The notes below the pieces were generated by a model. That model saw only the letters and a list, made by a program, of their open reading frames with translations. It did not search any database and was not told the origin of the DNA. The position numbers and the translations under genes are program-made. DNA of 64,000 bases from Caballeronia megalochromosomata (GTDB lineage Bacteria; Pseudomonadota; Gammaproteobacteria; Burkholderiales; Burkholderiaceae): the NCBI GenBank assembly GCA_001580565.1, contig LRBF01000248.1, positions 99,417-163,416 on the forward strand, written 5' to 3'. Positions 43,741 to 52,794 of the stretch are shown here, piece by piece; position 1 is the first letter of the stretch, and every line of letters starts with the position of its first letter.

Positions 43741-44415
43741 CTAACGGCTGTCGGTGTGTTGCGATGTCAGGTTCGTCGTCGCATTCGCAATCGGCTGAGG
43801 GATGCCCGTTCCGGCGGCCCCATTCGACGTCTGATACGACACGATCGTCTTCTCCAGCGCGTCCCGCGTCAGTTGCACGGCCTCCGGAAGATGCAGGAAG
43901 CGCGCGTCGTGATGCAGGCCGAGCGTAAAGCTGTACAGCTCGAAAAGCATCAGATGCGGATCCGTCTCCGGCTTCAGATGCCCCTCGTCCTTCGACTGGC
44001 GGATCGCGCGCAACAACGCCTCGCGCCACATGCTCACGCTGTGCACGAGCTGCTCGCGCACGGCGCTCGCGGCGCGGTCGTCGTACTCCACCGCTCCGCT
44101 GATATAGATACAACCCGTGGTCACTTCCTGGATGCGCTTCTCCATCCAGCGATTCATCATCGCGCGCAATCGCGGCAGACCGCGCGCCTCGCGCAGGCTC
44201 GGAAAGAACACTTCATCTTCGAAGCGCCGGTGGTACTCGCGCACCACCTCCACCTGCAAGTCCTCGCGCGACCCGAAATGCGCAAACACACCGCTCTTGC
44301 TCATTTGCATCCGCTCGGCCAACAGGCCGATCGTCAGCCCTTCCAGCCCGTCTCGACTTGCCAACTCCAGCGCTGCGTCGAGAATCGCGGCCCGCGTCTG
44401 TTCGCCTTTTCGCAT
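43741..44415 (-). CDS. TetR/AcrR family transcriptional regulator
   Basis: A 224-residue regulator. The N-terminal helix-turn-helix spans about residues 27-46 (LTIGLLAERMQMSKSGVFAHFGSREDL). The C-terminal ligand domain is helical, and the last ~25 residues are polar and loose. It lies upstream of the acyl-CoA dehydrogenase gene in the same direction, so it probably responds to acyl-CoA and controls the beta-oxidation set, like FadR/PsrA-type TetR proteins. A perfect palindrome 35 bases before its ATG is a likely self-operator. Start: the ATG at 44415, because the 27-residue extension upstream would cross that operator. Confidence 0.88.
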   Translation of the reverse strand: MRKGEQTRAAILDAALELASRDGLEGLTIGLLAERMQMSKSGVFAHFGSREDLQVEVVREYHRRFEDEVFFPSLREARGLPRLRAMMNRWMEKRIQEVTTGCIYISGAVEYDDRAASAVREQLVHSVSMWREALLRAIRQSKDEGHLKPETDPHLMLFELYSFTLGLHHDARFLHLPEAVQLTRDALEKTIVSYQTSNGAAGTGIPQPIANATTNLTSQHTDSR

Positions 44416-44450
44416 GATGTCCCTACCGTTCTTATGTGACCCGTAAAATC

Positions 44451-44462
44451 GAACGGCCGTTC
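44451..44462. promoter_or_regulatory. Perfect palindromic operator candidate before the TetR gene
   Basis: GAACGGCCGTTC lies 35 bases before the TetR ATG. It is a perfect 12-bp palindrome of the size TetR dimers bind, and the same 12-mer occurs upstream of dusB (6514-6525). Binding by this TetR is inferred from position. Confidence 0.6.
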
Positions 44463-44686
44463 TATTATTGTGGCCGAACGCTGGTGATACAAGCAAATTT
44501 TTAGATACGCGTTTCTAAAACGCCAGGACTTGTCTATAGGATAAATCTCAACAAAGCCCGCGCCCATTGTCGCGTTTTATGTACAGACTGCCTGTAAGTG
44601 ACTGCCCGAGTTCCCGATTCGTGGGACGCTATATCCGACGATGCTGCTCGACACGTATTTTTGCGCAATCGCTGTGAAATGGCAGG

Positions 44687-45976
44687 TTAATCGTACTGAC
44701 CGATCGTGATCATTTTCATCATGACGCGGTAAGCGTTGTAGGCCAGCCAATTAAGCGCACGCTCCGTAACGGGTCGCGACGCATAGTTTGTTTCGTCGAT
44801 CGGGCGGCCTTCGTCAAAGGCCTGAAGAATGGCGTCGTGCAGTCCGGCGATCTCGGGATGATTGACGAGCACCATGTTGGCCTCGTTATTCAGCACGAGC
44901 GACAGCGCGTCGAGATTAGACGAGCCGATGGTCGCCCAGTCCGCGTCCACCACGGCGACCTTGCCGTGAAGCATCGCCTTCTCGTACTCCGCGATCCTCA
45001 CGCCGTGCTTGAGCAGGTTGCCGTAGAGGAACGGCGTCGCATAATCCAACGCTACGAATTCCTTACGACCGATGACGAGCGACACGCGCACGCCGCGCTC
45101 GGCCGCATTGACGAGCGCGCGCCGCAACTTGCGCCCCGGCATGAAGTAAGGATTCGCGAGCAGCACTTCGCTCTCGGCGTGCGCGATGGCGCGGAGATAC
45201 GCCTTTTCGATCGCGCGGCGATTGAGCAGGTTGTCGCGCGCGACGAACGCGATGCACGGTTGATCGACCGCGTGAATTTCACCGAGACGCGCGCGCCGGC
45301 GCGCCAGCATGGCGCGGCGGGCGTTCCATCGGCCGGGCCCGCGCTCGTTTTCCTGCGGCTCGCAGCCTGGCTGCCTCGGCTGTCGCGGCTTCACGCCGAG
45401 CCGGATGCGCTGCCATTGCAGATCGAACGCCTCGCGCACGTCCTTGACGACGGGCCCTTGCGCCTCCATCGCGAAATCCCAGCGCGGCCGTTCGAGACGC
45501 GTGCCGTTCTGGTCGTAGTCGTCGACGATATTGATGCCGCCGCAAAACGCATACGTCTCGTCGATCAGCGCGAGCTTGCGATGCGTGCGCGAAAAGCCGA
45601 GCGGCCCGAACAGCAGATGCGGGTTGTAGACGCGATGCTCGACGCCGCGCTCCTGCCACAGCTTGAACATCGGCAGATTGCTTTGCGTGCCGACGCCGTC
45701 CGTGATCACACGCACCTTGACGCCGCGCTCGGCCGCGCGCACGAGCGCATCGGAGACGGCGCGGCCACTATCGTCATTGGCGAAGATGTAGGTTTCCAGC
45801 GACACGGACTTGTGCGCGTGGTCGATCCGCTCGATCAACGCCGGGAAAAACTGCACCCCGCCCTTGAAGAGCCGCGCGTGATTGCCTGACGTGAAGCAAA
45901 AGCGCGGCGGTCGACGGCCCGAAAACATCGCCTGACGCAGCCGCTTGAAACTGCGCTGCGGACGCAGTCCGATCAT
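44687..45976 (-). CDS. clsB: Cardiolipin synthase B (phospholipase D-like)
   Basis: A 429-residue enzyme of the phospholipase D superfamily with two HxKx4D motifs: H132-K134-D139 (THRKLALID) and H337-K339-D344 (MLHGKVAVVD). This two-motif layout with a basic linker (residues 195-235, Arg-rich) fits ClsB, which transfers phosphatidyl groups to make cardiolipin. There is no N-terminal membrane anchor of ClsA type. The start overlaps the nudB stop by ATGA, so the two genes are coupled. Confidence 0.87.
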   Translation of the reverse strand: MIGLRPQRSFKRLRQAMFSGRRPPRFCFTSGNHARLFKGGVQFFPALIERIDHAHKSVSLETYIFANDDSGRAVSDALVRAAERGVKVRVITDGVGTQSNLPMFKLWQERGVEHRVYNPHLLFGPLGFSRTHRKLALIDETYAFCGGINIVDDYDQNGTRLERPRWDFAMEAQGPVVKDVREAFDLQWQRIRLGVKPRQPRQPGCEPQENERGPGRWNARRAMLARRRARLGEIHAVDQPCIAFVARDNLLNRRAIEKAYLRAIAHAESEVLLANPYFMPGRKLRRALVNAAERGVRVSLVIGRKEFVALDYATPFLYGNLLKHGVRIAEYEKAMLHGKVAVVDADWATIGSSNLDALSLVLNNEANMVLVNHPEIAGLHDAILQAFDEGRPIDETNYASRPVTERALNWLAYNAYRVMMKMITIGQYD

Positions 45977-46449
45977 CGGTTATGCGCCGCGAGGCGCTCG
46001 GGCAATTGCAGGATCGCTTCCCGGTTCGACCACGAGAAGCATCGGTCGGCGGCCTCGCGAAACGGCAGCCACAGATGCGCGGTGTGCTCGCGCGGCGCGA
46101 GCGTCACTTCGAGGCAATGCGGCACGAGCAGGCTGAACTGATGCTCGGTGTTGCGCGTGATGCCTTCCGCATAGCGATGCCGCCATTGCGGATAGATCTC
46201 GTACTGAATGCTGTGATGCCAGTCGAGCAGTGCGCGCTCCGGGATGAGCGCGCTGCCGATCACGATGCCCGTCTCTTCCCGCACCTCGCGCGCGGCGGTT
46301 TCGGCGATTGGCTCATCGATGTGGTCCTTCGAGCCCGTCACCGATTGCCAGAACCCCTTGTGATCCGCACGTTCGATGATGAGCACATCGAGTTCCGGCG
46401 TGTGAATGACGACAAGCACGGATTCGGGGATTTTGGGCGGCTTCTGCAT
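45973..46449 (-). CDS. nudB: Dihydroneopterin triphosphate diphosphatase
   Basis: A 158-residue Nudix hydrolase that removes pyrophosphate from dihydroneopterin triphosphate in folate synthesis. The Nudix box is GSKDHIDEPIAETAAREV followed by REETG (about residues 40-62). The length, MQKPPKIPESVLVVIHTPELDVL start and HQFSLLVPHCLEVTLAPREHTAHLWLP tail match NudB of other Burkholderia. The ATG at 46449 is chosen over a further upstream start. It lies downstream of aspS, whose terminator separates them. Confidence 0.88.
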   Translation of the reverse strand: MQKPPKIPESVLVVIHTPELDVLIIERADHKGFWQSVTGSKDHIDEPIAETAAREVREETGIVIGSALIPERALLDWHHSIQYEIYPQWRHRYAEGITRNTEHQFSLLVPHCLEVTLAPREHTAHLWLPFREAADRCFSWSNREAILQLPERLAAHNR

Positions 46450-46504
46450 GTGTTTTTGAACGCGCGTTTCATTATTTGTCTGTGCCCAAAGACTGTAACG
46501 CAAA

Positions 46505-46534
46505 AAATGAAAAAGGCGCACCCGGCGCCTTTTT
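46505..46534 (-). terminator. Intrinsic terminator of aspS
   Basis: A 10-bp stem AAAAAGGCGC/GCGCCTTTTT (46510-46519, 46525-46534) with a 5-base loop, and a further T-rich stretch beyond it on the minus strand. It lies 26 bases past the aspS stop. Confidence 0.9.
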
Positions 46535-46559
46535 CATCACATCGACAACGAAAGCTGCT

Positions 46560-48362
46560 TTAGTGCGCCTTCTGCTCCGGCTGGCGCAGACGGATGTGCA
46601 ACTCGCGCAACTGGCGCTCGTCCACTTCGCTCGGCGCCTGCGTGAGCAGGTCTTGCGCGCGCTGCGTCTTCGGGAACGCGATGGTGTCGCGGATCGAATC
46701 GGCGCCGGACATCAGCGTGACGATGCGGTCCAGACCAAACGCGATACCGCCGTGCGGCGGCGCGCCGTACTGGAGCGCGTCGAGCAGGAAGCCGAACTTC
46801 AGGCGCGCTTCTTCCGCGCTGATCTTGAGCGCGCGGAACACCTTGCTCTGCACGTCTTCCTGGAAGATACGCACGGAGCCGCCACCGATTTCCCAGCCGT
46901 TCAGCACCATGTCGTAGGCCTTCGCGAGGCAACGGCCCGGGTCGGTTTCGAGGTATTCGAGGTGCTCGTCCTTCGGGCTCGTGAACGGATGGTGCGCGGC
47001 CACGTGGCGGTTCTCTTCCTCATCAAATTCGAACATCGGGAAGTCGATCACCCACAGCGGCTTCCAGCCGGTTTCGATCAGGCCGTTCGCCTTGCCGAAT
47101 TCCGAATGGCCGATCTTCAGACGCAGCGCGCCGAGACTGTCGTTCACGACCTTCGCGCGATCCGCCGCGAAGAAAATGATGTCGCCGTCCTGCGCCTGCG
47201 TGCGCTCCATGATCGCCGCGAGCGCCGCGTCATGCAGGTTCTTCACGATCGGGCTTTGCAGGCCGTCGCGGCCGCGGGTCTTGTCGTTGATCTTGATCCA
47301 CGCGAGACCCTTCGCGCCATAGATGCGCACGAATTCCGTGTAACCGTCGATATCACCTCGCGACAGCTCGCCGCCCTTCGGCACGCGCAGCGCAGCGACC
47401 CGGCCGTCCTTCGAGTTCGCCGGCATGCTGAACACCTTGAAGTCGACGTCCTTCACGGCATCCGTGAGGTCGGCGAATTCGAGCTTCACGCGCAGGTCGG
47501 GCTTGTCCGAACCGAAGCGGCGCATCGCTTCCGAGTACAGCATGACCGGGAATTTCGCGGGCAGCGCGACGTCCATCGTCTCCTTGAAGACGTGACGGAT
47601 CATCTCTTCGAACAGATCGCGGATTTCCTGCTCGGTGAGGAACGAGGTTTCGCAGTCGATCTGCGTGAATTCCGGCTGACGGTCGGCGCGCAGGTCTTCG
47701 TCGCGGAAGCACTTGGTGATCTGGTAGTAACGGTCGAAGTTCGCGACCATCAGCAACTGCTTGAAGAGCTGCGGCGACTGCGGCAGCGCGAAGAACTGGC
47801 CCGCGTTCACGCGCGACGGCACGAGGTAATCGCGCGCGCCTTCCGGCGTGCTCTTGGTCAGCATCGGCGTTTCGATGTCGATGAAGCCTTGCGCGTCGAG
47901 ATACTTGCGCACTTCCATCGCGACGCGATAGCGCAGGCGCAGGTTCTTCTGCATCTGCGGGCGGCGCAGGTCGAGCACGCGATGCGTGAGGCGCGTGGTT
48001 TCGGAGAGGTTGTCGTCGTCGAGCTGGAACGGCGGCGTGACCGATGCATTCAGCACGGTCAGCTCATGGCACAGCACTTCGATCTTGCCGCTCGTGAGGT
48101 TCGCGTTGACGGTGCCTTCGGGACGGTCGCGCACGACGCCCTTCACCTGCACGCAGAACTCGTTGCGCACGCCTTCGGCCACCTTGAACATCTCGGCGCG
48201 GTCCGGATCGCAGACGACCTGGACGAGCCCTTCGCGATCGCGCAGGTCGATGAAGATAACGCCACCGTGATCGCGGCGGCGATGCACCCAGCCGCACAGC
48301 GAGACGGTTTGGCCCAGGCGGGCCTCGGTCACCAGACCGCAGTATTCAGATCGCATCGACAT
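46560..48362 (-). CDS. aspS: Aspartate--tRNA ligase
   Basis: A 600-residue class IIb synthetase. It has the N-terminal OB anticodon domain (VSLCGWVHRRRDHGG), motif 2 (FRDEDLRADRQPEFTQID), the bacterial GAD insertion domain, and motif 3 (GIAFGLDRIVTLM). Burkholderia has GatCAB, so the enzyme may also charge tRNA-Asn, but this cannot be told here. The start at 48362 (MSMRSEYCG) is used, and a second ATG 6 bases later gives the E. coli-like MRSEYCG. Confidence 0.95.
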   Translation of the reverse strand: MSMRSEYCGLVTEARLGQTVSLCGWVHRRRDHGGVIFIDLRDREGLVQVVCDPDRAEMFKVAEGVRNEFCVQVKGVVRDRPEGTVNANLTSGKIEVLCHELTVLNASVTPPFQLDDDNLSETTRLTHRVLDLRRPQMQKNLRLRYRVAMEVRKYLDAQGFIDIETPMLTKSTPEGARDYLVPSRVNAGQFFALPQSPQLFKQLLMVANFDRYYQITKCFRDEDLRADRQPEFTQIDCETSFLTEQEIRDLFEEMIRHVFKETMDVALPAKFPVMLYSEAMRRFGSDKPDLRVKLEFADLTDAVKDVDFKVFSMPANSKDGRVAALRVPKGGELSRGDIDGYTEFVRIYGAKGLAWIKINDKTRGRDGLQSPIVKNLHDAALAAIMERTQAQDGDIIFFAADRAKVVNDSLGALRLKIGHSEFGKANGLIETGWKPLWVIDFPMFEFDEEENRHVAAHHPFTSPKDEHLEYLETDPGRCLAKAYDMVLNGWEIGGGSVRIFQEDVQSKVFRALKISAEEARLKFGFLLDALQYGAPPHGGIAFGLDRIVTLMSGADSIRDTIAFPKTQRAQDLLTQAPSEVDERQLRELHIRLRQPEQKAH

Positions 48363-48453
48363 GATGTTGTGTCTTTCGTTGTTCGTTAATCAACGGCTCG
48401 CGCGTTCGGGTCATGCTCTTTCTGCGGCTGACGCTCGGCTCGCGCGGCCGGCA

Positions 48454-49116
48454 TTACATCGGCGGCTCGGTGGGGCGGCGGGCGGGCGCGACCGGTGCCG
48501 GCGCGCTCGTCGCGGGAGCCACCACGCCCATCGAGACGATGTACTTCAGTGCGGCGTCGACGGTCATGTCCAGTTCGACGACTTCGCTTTTCGGCATCAT
48601 CAGGAAGAAGCCGGACGTCGGGTTGGGCGTCGTCGGCACGTAGACGCTCACGTGCTCTTCGTCGAGATGATTCAGCACGTCGCCGCCCGGAATGCCCGTC
48701 AGAAACCCGATGGTGTACGAGCCCTTGCGCGGATACTCGATCAGCAGCGCCTTGCGGAACGCGTTGCCGCTCGACGAAAGCAGCGTGTCCGACACCTGTT
48801 TCACGCTCGTATAGAGCGGTCCGACCACGGGAATGTGACGCAGGATGGCGTCCCACCATTTCACGAGCTTCTGGCCGACGAAGTTCTGCGTCAACAGCCC
48901 GACGATGAAAATGAACGCGAGCGTCAGCACCGCGCCCACACCCGGCAGATGGAAGCCGACGACGCGCTCGGGCTGCCACGACTGCGGCAGGAGCAGCAGC
49001 GTCTGGTCCATGGTCCCGATGACGAGGCCGAGCACCCACAGGGTGATTGCGAGCGGCACCAGCACGAGCAGGCCGGTGAGGAACACGGATTTCAGCGTAG
49101 TCTTTTTCGTCGTCAT
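48454..49116 (-). CDS. DUF502 domain-containing membrane protein
   Basis: A 220-residue protein of the DUF502 family with two membrane segments (about residues 10-32 and 60-82) and a soluble C-terminal domain. The family hallmarks VPLAITLWVLG, IPVVGPLYTSVKQ and VYVPTTPNPTSGFFLMM are present. A proline-alanine-rich tail follows. No function is established. It lies between aspS and the FmdB gene in the same direction, as in other Burkholderia. Confidence 0.88.
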   Translation of the reverse strand: MTTKKTTLKSVFLTGLLVLVPLAITLWVLGLVIGTMDQTLLLLPQSWQPERVVGFHLPGVGAVLTLAFIFIVGLLTQNFVGQKLVKWWDAILRHIPVVGPLYTSVKQVSDTLLSSSGNAFRKALLIEYPRKGSYTIGFLTGIPGGDVLNHLDEEHVSVYVPTTPNPTSGFFLMMPKSEVVELDMTVDAALKYIVSMGVVAPATSAPAPVAPARRPTEPPM

Positions 49117-49252
49117 TTACTCGGGGTGAAGGCTGCGCCGGCTCTCGACTGCGTGGGAGATCCGGCCTGGCAGGCGAGCCGCGCTCGCTTGGGCGCGGTC
49201 GGCGAGGTCATCTGCGCGACATGATGGCCAGGCGGACGGGCCGCCCGGCGCT

Positions 49253-49594
49253 TCAGGCAGCGTCCGACGATGCGGACGCGCCCGCCGCGGGCTTGGCGGC
49301 ATCCGACGATGACGTGCTTGCGGGCGTCGCGCTATCGCTTGAATTCGAATTGCTGGCGCCGGACGAGGAAGCGTCATCCGGTTTCGCCGCGCCGCTCTTG
49401 GCGCCGCTATTGCCGCTACGGAAATCGGTGACATACCAGCCCGAGCCCTTCAGCTGGAATCCGGCGGCGGTCACCTGCTTCGAAAAGGCATCCTTTCCGC
49501 AGGCGGGACATTGCGTGAGCGGCGCATCGCTCAGTTTCTGAAGCACGTCTTTTTCGTGGCCGCAGTGTGCGCAGCGGTACGCGTAAATCGGCAT
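49253..49594 (-). CDS. FmdB-type zinc ribbon protein
   Basis: A 113-residue protein with an N-terminal zinc ribbon of the FmdB/CxxC family: C8-x2-C11 and C29-x2-C32 (MPIYAYRCAHCGHE, LTQCPACGKDAF). The ribbon is followed by the usual GFQLKGSGWYVTDF stretch. The C-terminal ~45 residues are a low-complexity Ser/Ala/Asp tail. The role is unknown, and binding of zinc is inferred from the cysteines. It lies between DUF502 and the methyltransferase gene. Confidence 0.88.
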   Translation of the reverse strand: MPIYAYRCAHCGHEKDVLQKLSDAPLTQCPACGKDAFSKQVTAAGFQLKGSGWYVTDFRSGNSGAKSGAAKPDDASSSGASNSNSSDSATPASTSSSDAAKPAAGASASSDAA

Positions 49595-49743
49595 GGCACT
49601 CTTCCTACAATGATCTGTCGACGCTTGCAAAGCCTTGAATTATAGCCGCAAACCAATATTGCCCCGTGATTTTCGGGACCACGGGCACAACATCGATCAG
49701 CCGATATATCAGGGCGCCGGCGGCGGATTTCAAGTCGGCCGGT

Positions 49744-50361
49744 TCAGCGTCGCCGCCAGGTGATCCAGCGCTCGCGGCCGGCGAACACGGGAATCGAGTC
49801 GCTCACCTCGCGGTCTTCGATCGATTCGAAGTGCGGCGTCAAGAGCACATCCAGTTCGCCGCGCTCGATGCCGAAAGGCGGCCCTTTCGGCGTCGAGCCG
49901 ATGAAATAGAAGCCCGCGAGCAACGCGCCGGGTTTCAGCAACGCCGCCATCCGCGTGGCGTAATCCGGCCAGCGGTTTTTCGGCAGCGCGCAGAGAAAGG
50001 CCCGCTCGTAGATCCAGTCGGGCGAAAAAGGCGGCTCGTAGGCGAAAAAATCCGCCTCTTCGACGACGCCCGCATGCGCGCCGAGTTGCCCGCGCGCCGC
50101 CTCGACGGCGCCCGCCGAAAAGTCGATCGCGCGCACCGGCCAGCCGCGCTCGGCCAGATAAAGCGCTTCGTATGCGCTGCCACAGCCGGGGATCAGCACG
50201 TTTTGCGCATCGCGCGACGCCACGAATGCCTTGAACAATGCCGGTACGCCGGCCTGATCCCACGGCGTGAACCGCTGGCCGAAACGCTCGTCCCAGAAAC
50301 CGGGTGAATTCGGATCGCGGTTTTCGAAATCGGGAACGTCGGGGTTGGTCGGATCGCTCAT
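49744..50361 (-). CDS. Class I SAM-dependent methyltransferase, TPMT family
   Basis: A 205-residue methyltransferase. The family start (SPGFWDERFGQRFTPWDQAGVP) and motif I (VLIPGCGSAYEALYLAERGW) match the thiopurine/halide methyltransferase group. In bacteria such proteins methylate tellurite, selenite or thiols. The substrate here is unknown. It ends 149 bases before the fmdB-like start and begins 10 bases after the ubiB stop, so it is likely co-transcribed with ubiB. Confidence 0.87.
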   Translation of the reverse strand: MSDPTNPDVPDFENRDPNSPGFWDERFGQRFTPWDQAGVPALFKAFVASRDAQNVLIPGCGSAYEALYLAERGWPVRAIDFSAGAVEAARGQLGAHAGVVEEADFFAYEPPFSPDWIYERAFLCALPKNRWPDYATRMAALLKPGALLAGFYFIGSTPKGPPFGIERGELDVLLTPHFESIEDREVSDSIPVFAGRERWITWRRR

Positions 50362-50371
50362 GGGTCAGCCC

Positions 50372-51943
50372 TCAGGGATGAAGCCAGAACTGCGCGAACA
50401 CGACGCCCGCGCCGACAATCGCGACGAGCCCGGCGACGAGCAGCGTCGCGAGCAGGCGGTTCGTGCGCTTCTGCTCGGCGAGCAGCATTCGCATGAGTTC
50501 GTCGCTGCCGGTCTTCGGGGCGTCGTGGTGTTCGGCCAGAATGTGGTGAATCAGTCGCGGTAACTGCGGAATGGTCTTGCTCCATTGTGGCGCTTCCATC
50601 TGCAGGCGCTCGTACCAGCCGCGCCAGCCGATCTGCTCGTTCATCCAGCGCTCGAGATACGGCTTGGCCGTTTTCCACAGATCGAGTTCCGGATCGAGCG
50701 AGCGCCCTAGCCCTTCGACGTTGAGCATCGTTTTCTGCAACAGCACGAGCTGCGGCTGGATCTCGACGTTGAAGCGGCGCGACGTCGAGAACAGGCGCAT
50801 CAGCACCTGCCCGAGCGAGATGTCTTTCAGCGCGCGATCGAAATACGGCTCGCAGACCGCGCGAATCGAACTTTCCAGTTCCTCGACGCGCGTGCTCGGC
50901 GGCACCCAGCCGGATTCGAGGTGCAGCGTCGCGACACGGTGATAGTCGCGCTTGAAGAACGCAAGGAAGTTCTGCGCGAGGTAATTCTTGTCGAAGTCTG
51001 ACAGCGCCCCGACGATGCCGAAATCCAGCGCGATATAACGCCCGAAGGTCGCCGGATCGAGGCTCACCTGAATGTTGCCGGGGTGCATGTCGGCGTGAAA
51101 GAAGCCGTCGCGGAACACCTGCGTGAAGAAAATCTCGACGCCTTCGCGCGCGAGCTTCGGAATATCCACGCCCGCCGCGCGCAAGGTCTCCACCTGACTG
51201 ATCGGCACGCCGACCATGCGTTCCATGACGAGTACCGTCGGCGCGGAGAGATCCCAGTACATCTCCGGCACGAGCAGCAGATCGAGCCCCTGAAAATTCC
51301 GGCGCAACTGGCTGCCATTGGCGGCCTCGCGCATCAGGTCGAGCTCGTCGTGCAGATATTTGTCGAATTCGGCCACGACTTCGCGCGGCTTGAGACGCCG
51401 GCCGTCCGCCCACAGGCGTTCGGCCCAGATTGCGATGTCGCGCAGCAGCGCGAGGTCGGAGTCGATCACGGGAAGCATCCCCGGGCGCAGCACCTTCACC
51501 GCGACGGACTTGCCCGCATGCTCGCCGTTCCTGATCTTCGCGAAGTGCACCTGCGCGATCGACGCGCTCGCCACCGGCACGCGCTCGAAATCGTCGAACA
51601 GTTCGTCGATCGGTGCGCCGAGCGACTTTTCGATGATCGACACGGCCACCGCCGAATCGAACGGCGGAACCTGATCCTGCAGCTTGGCCAGTTCATCGGC
51701 GACATCGACGGGCAGAAGATCGCGCCGCGTCGACAGCACCTGGCCGAACTTCACGAAGATGGGGCCGAGGCTTTCCAGCGCGAGGCGCAGACGGATGCCG
51801 CGTTCGACGTCGAACCGGCGGCCGAAGGTCGTGATGCGCATGAGAAAGCGCACGCGACGATCGTCGATGCCGCTCATCACCAGCTCATCGAGCCCGAAGC
51901 GGACGATCGTGAAAAAAATCTTGAGGAAACGCAGAAAACGCAT
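50372..51943 (-). CDS. ubiB: Ubiquinone biosynthesis protein UbiB
   Basis: A 523-residue atypical kinase-like protein (ABC1/ADCK family) needed for ubiquinone synthesis. The family KxGQ motif is in FVKFGQVLSTRRDLLP, ATP-binding residues include VAVKVLRPG, and the catalytic-loop region is FFHADMHPGNIQV with LDFGIVG. The C-terminal ~25 residues form a membrane anchor (LATLLVAGLVAIVGAGVVFA). It follows ubiJ by 22 bases, the conserved ubiE-J-B relation. The ATG at 51943 is the family start. Confidence 0.93.
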   Translation of the reverse strand: MRFLRFLKIFFTIVRFGLDELVMSGIDDRRVRFLMRITTFGRRFDVERGIRLRLALESLGPIFVKFGQVLSTRRDLLPVDVADELAKLQDQVPPFDSAVAVSIIEKSLGAPIDELFDDFERVPVASASIAQVHFAKIRNGEHAGKSVAVKVLRPGMLPVIDSDLALLRDIAIWAERLWADGRRLKPREVVAEFDKYLHDELDLMREAANGSQLRRNFQGLDLLLVPEMYWDLSAPTVLVMERMVGVPISQVETLRAAGVDIPKLAREGVEIFFTQVFRDGFFHADMHPGNIQVSLDPATFGRYIALDFGIVGALSDFDKNYLAQNFLAFFKRDYHRVATLHLESGWVPPSTRVEELESSIRAVCEPYFDRALKDISLGQVLMRLFSTSRRFNVEIQPQLVLLQKTMLNVEGLGRSLDPELDLWKTAKPYLERWMNEQIGWRGWYERLQMEAPQWSKTIPQLPRLIHHILAEHHDAPKTGSDELMRMLLAEQKRTNRLLATLLVAGLVAIVGAGVVFAQFWLHP

Positions 51944-51965
51944 GGTTCGAATGGGCTTCAGCTCG

Positions 51966-52682
51966 TTATTCGTGCGAGTCGCGCACTGACTCGCCGCCGG
52001 TTCGCGCTGAGGCGCCGCTCGCCGGCCGTGGTGGTTCGGTTGCCTGTCCGGTGTTTCGCTCGATTCTTTCGATGCGCTTTTCGACGCGCGCGAGCGCATC
52101 GCGTGTTCTCGACAGCTCGGCGTTGAACGCGTCGAGCGCGCCCTTCCTCACGAGTTGCGGACGCTCGTCGAGGAAATACTCGGTGAAAGTGTCCAGCAGA
52201 TTGCGGCCGGTGCGCTGCGCCTGCTCCTGCATCGCCCGCGCGATGCGTCCTACGCGATGCGCGGGTGCGTCGCCGATCACGCGCGCCAGATCTTCTTCGG
52301 GATCCCAGCGCAGATGCTCCGCGAGCTTTGCCAGGGTTGTCGCGAACTCCGCGTCGCCTTCGATGCGGACATGCTTCATCACCGCGGCCTGGCCGCCTTG
52401 CAGAAAGGCCGGCAGCGCGTCGAGCGGCACGGCGATCGTCACATCGAACGCGCGCGCCTCGGCGTCGGTGGTCGCCGAAAACAGGCCGTCGGGTTGCACC
52501 ACGAGCGCGATCGAAACCGGCGTGCACGACAGTTTCACGCGCTTGCCCGCGTACGGCTTCAGACGCTCGAGCGCCCACGGCTCGCGCACGAGCAGATGAT
52601 TCACGGCGGCCGCGAATCCGGTGGACGCGGTCTTGAAGGCGGGATTTACTGCGGAACGGGCGGATTCGTCTGCGTTCGTCAT
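51966..52682 (-). CDS. ubiJ: Ubiquinone biosynthesis accessory factor UbiJ
   Basis: A 238-residue protein with an SCP2-like lipid-binding domain (about residues 20-125, including the KHVRIEGDAEFATTLAKLAEHLRWDPEEDLARVIGD region). In E. coli UbiJ and UbiK hold ubiquinone intermediates for the Ubi complex. The C-terminal 60 residues are a charged helical region that may form a coiled coil. It lies between the Tim44-domain gene, whose terminator precedes it, and ubiB. Confidence 0.87.
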   Translation of the reverse strand: MTNADESARSAVNPAFKTASTGFAAAVNHLLVREPWALERLKPYAGKRVKLSCTPVSIALVVQPDGLFSATTDAEARAFDVTIAVPLDALPAFLQGGQAAVMKHVRIEGDAEFATTLAKLAEHLRWDPEEDLARVIGDAPAHRVGRIARAMQEQAQRTGRNLLDTFTEYFLDERPQLVRKGALDAFNAELSRTRDALARVEKRIERIERNTGQATEPPRPASGASARTGGESVRDSHE

Positions 52683-52693
52683 CGATTCGGAGA

Positions 52694-52728
52694 TAAAAAA
52701 ACCCGCGCAAGCGATGGCTCGCGCGGGT
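52694..52728 (-). terminator. Intrinsic terminator after the Tim44-domain gene
   Basis: An 8-bp stem ACCCGCGC/GCGCGGGT (52701-52708, 52721-52728), with further inner pairing, is followed on the minus strand by TTTTTTT. It lies between the Tim44-domain gene and ubiJ. Confidence 0.88.
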
Positions 52729-52794
52729 CCTATTCTACGGGGTAAATCTGCGCGCGATGCTTTCGCGCGGTGGGACCATGTCCGCGTGTGCGGA

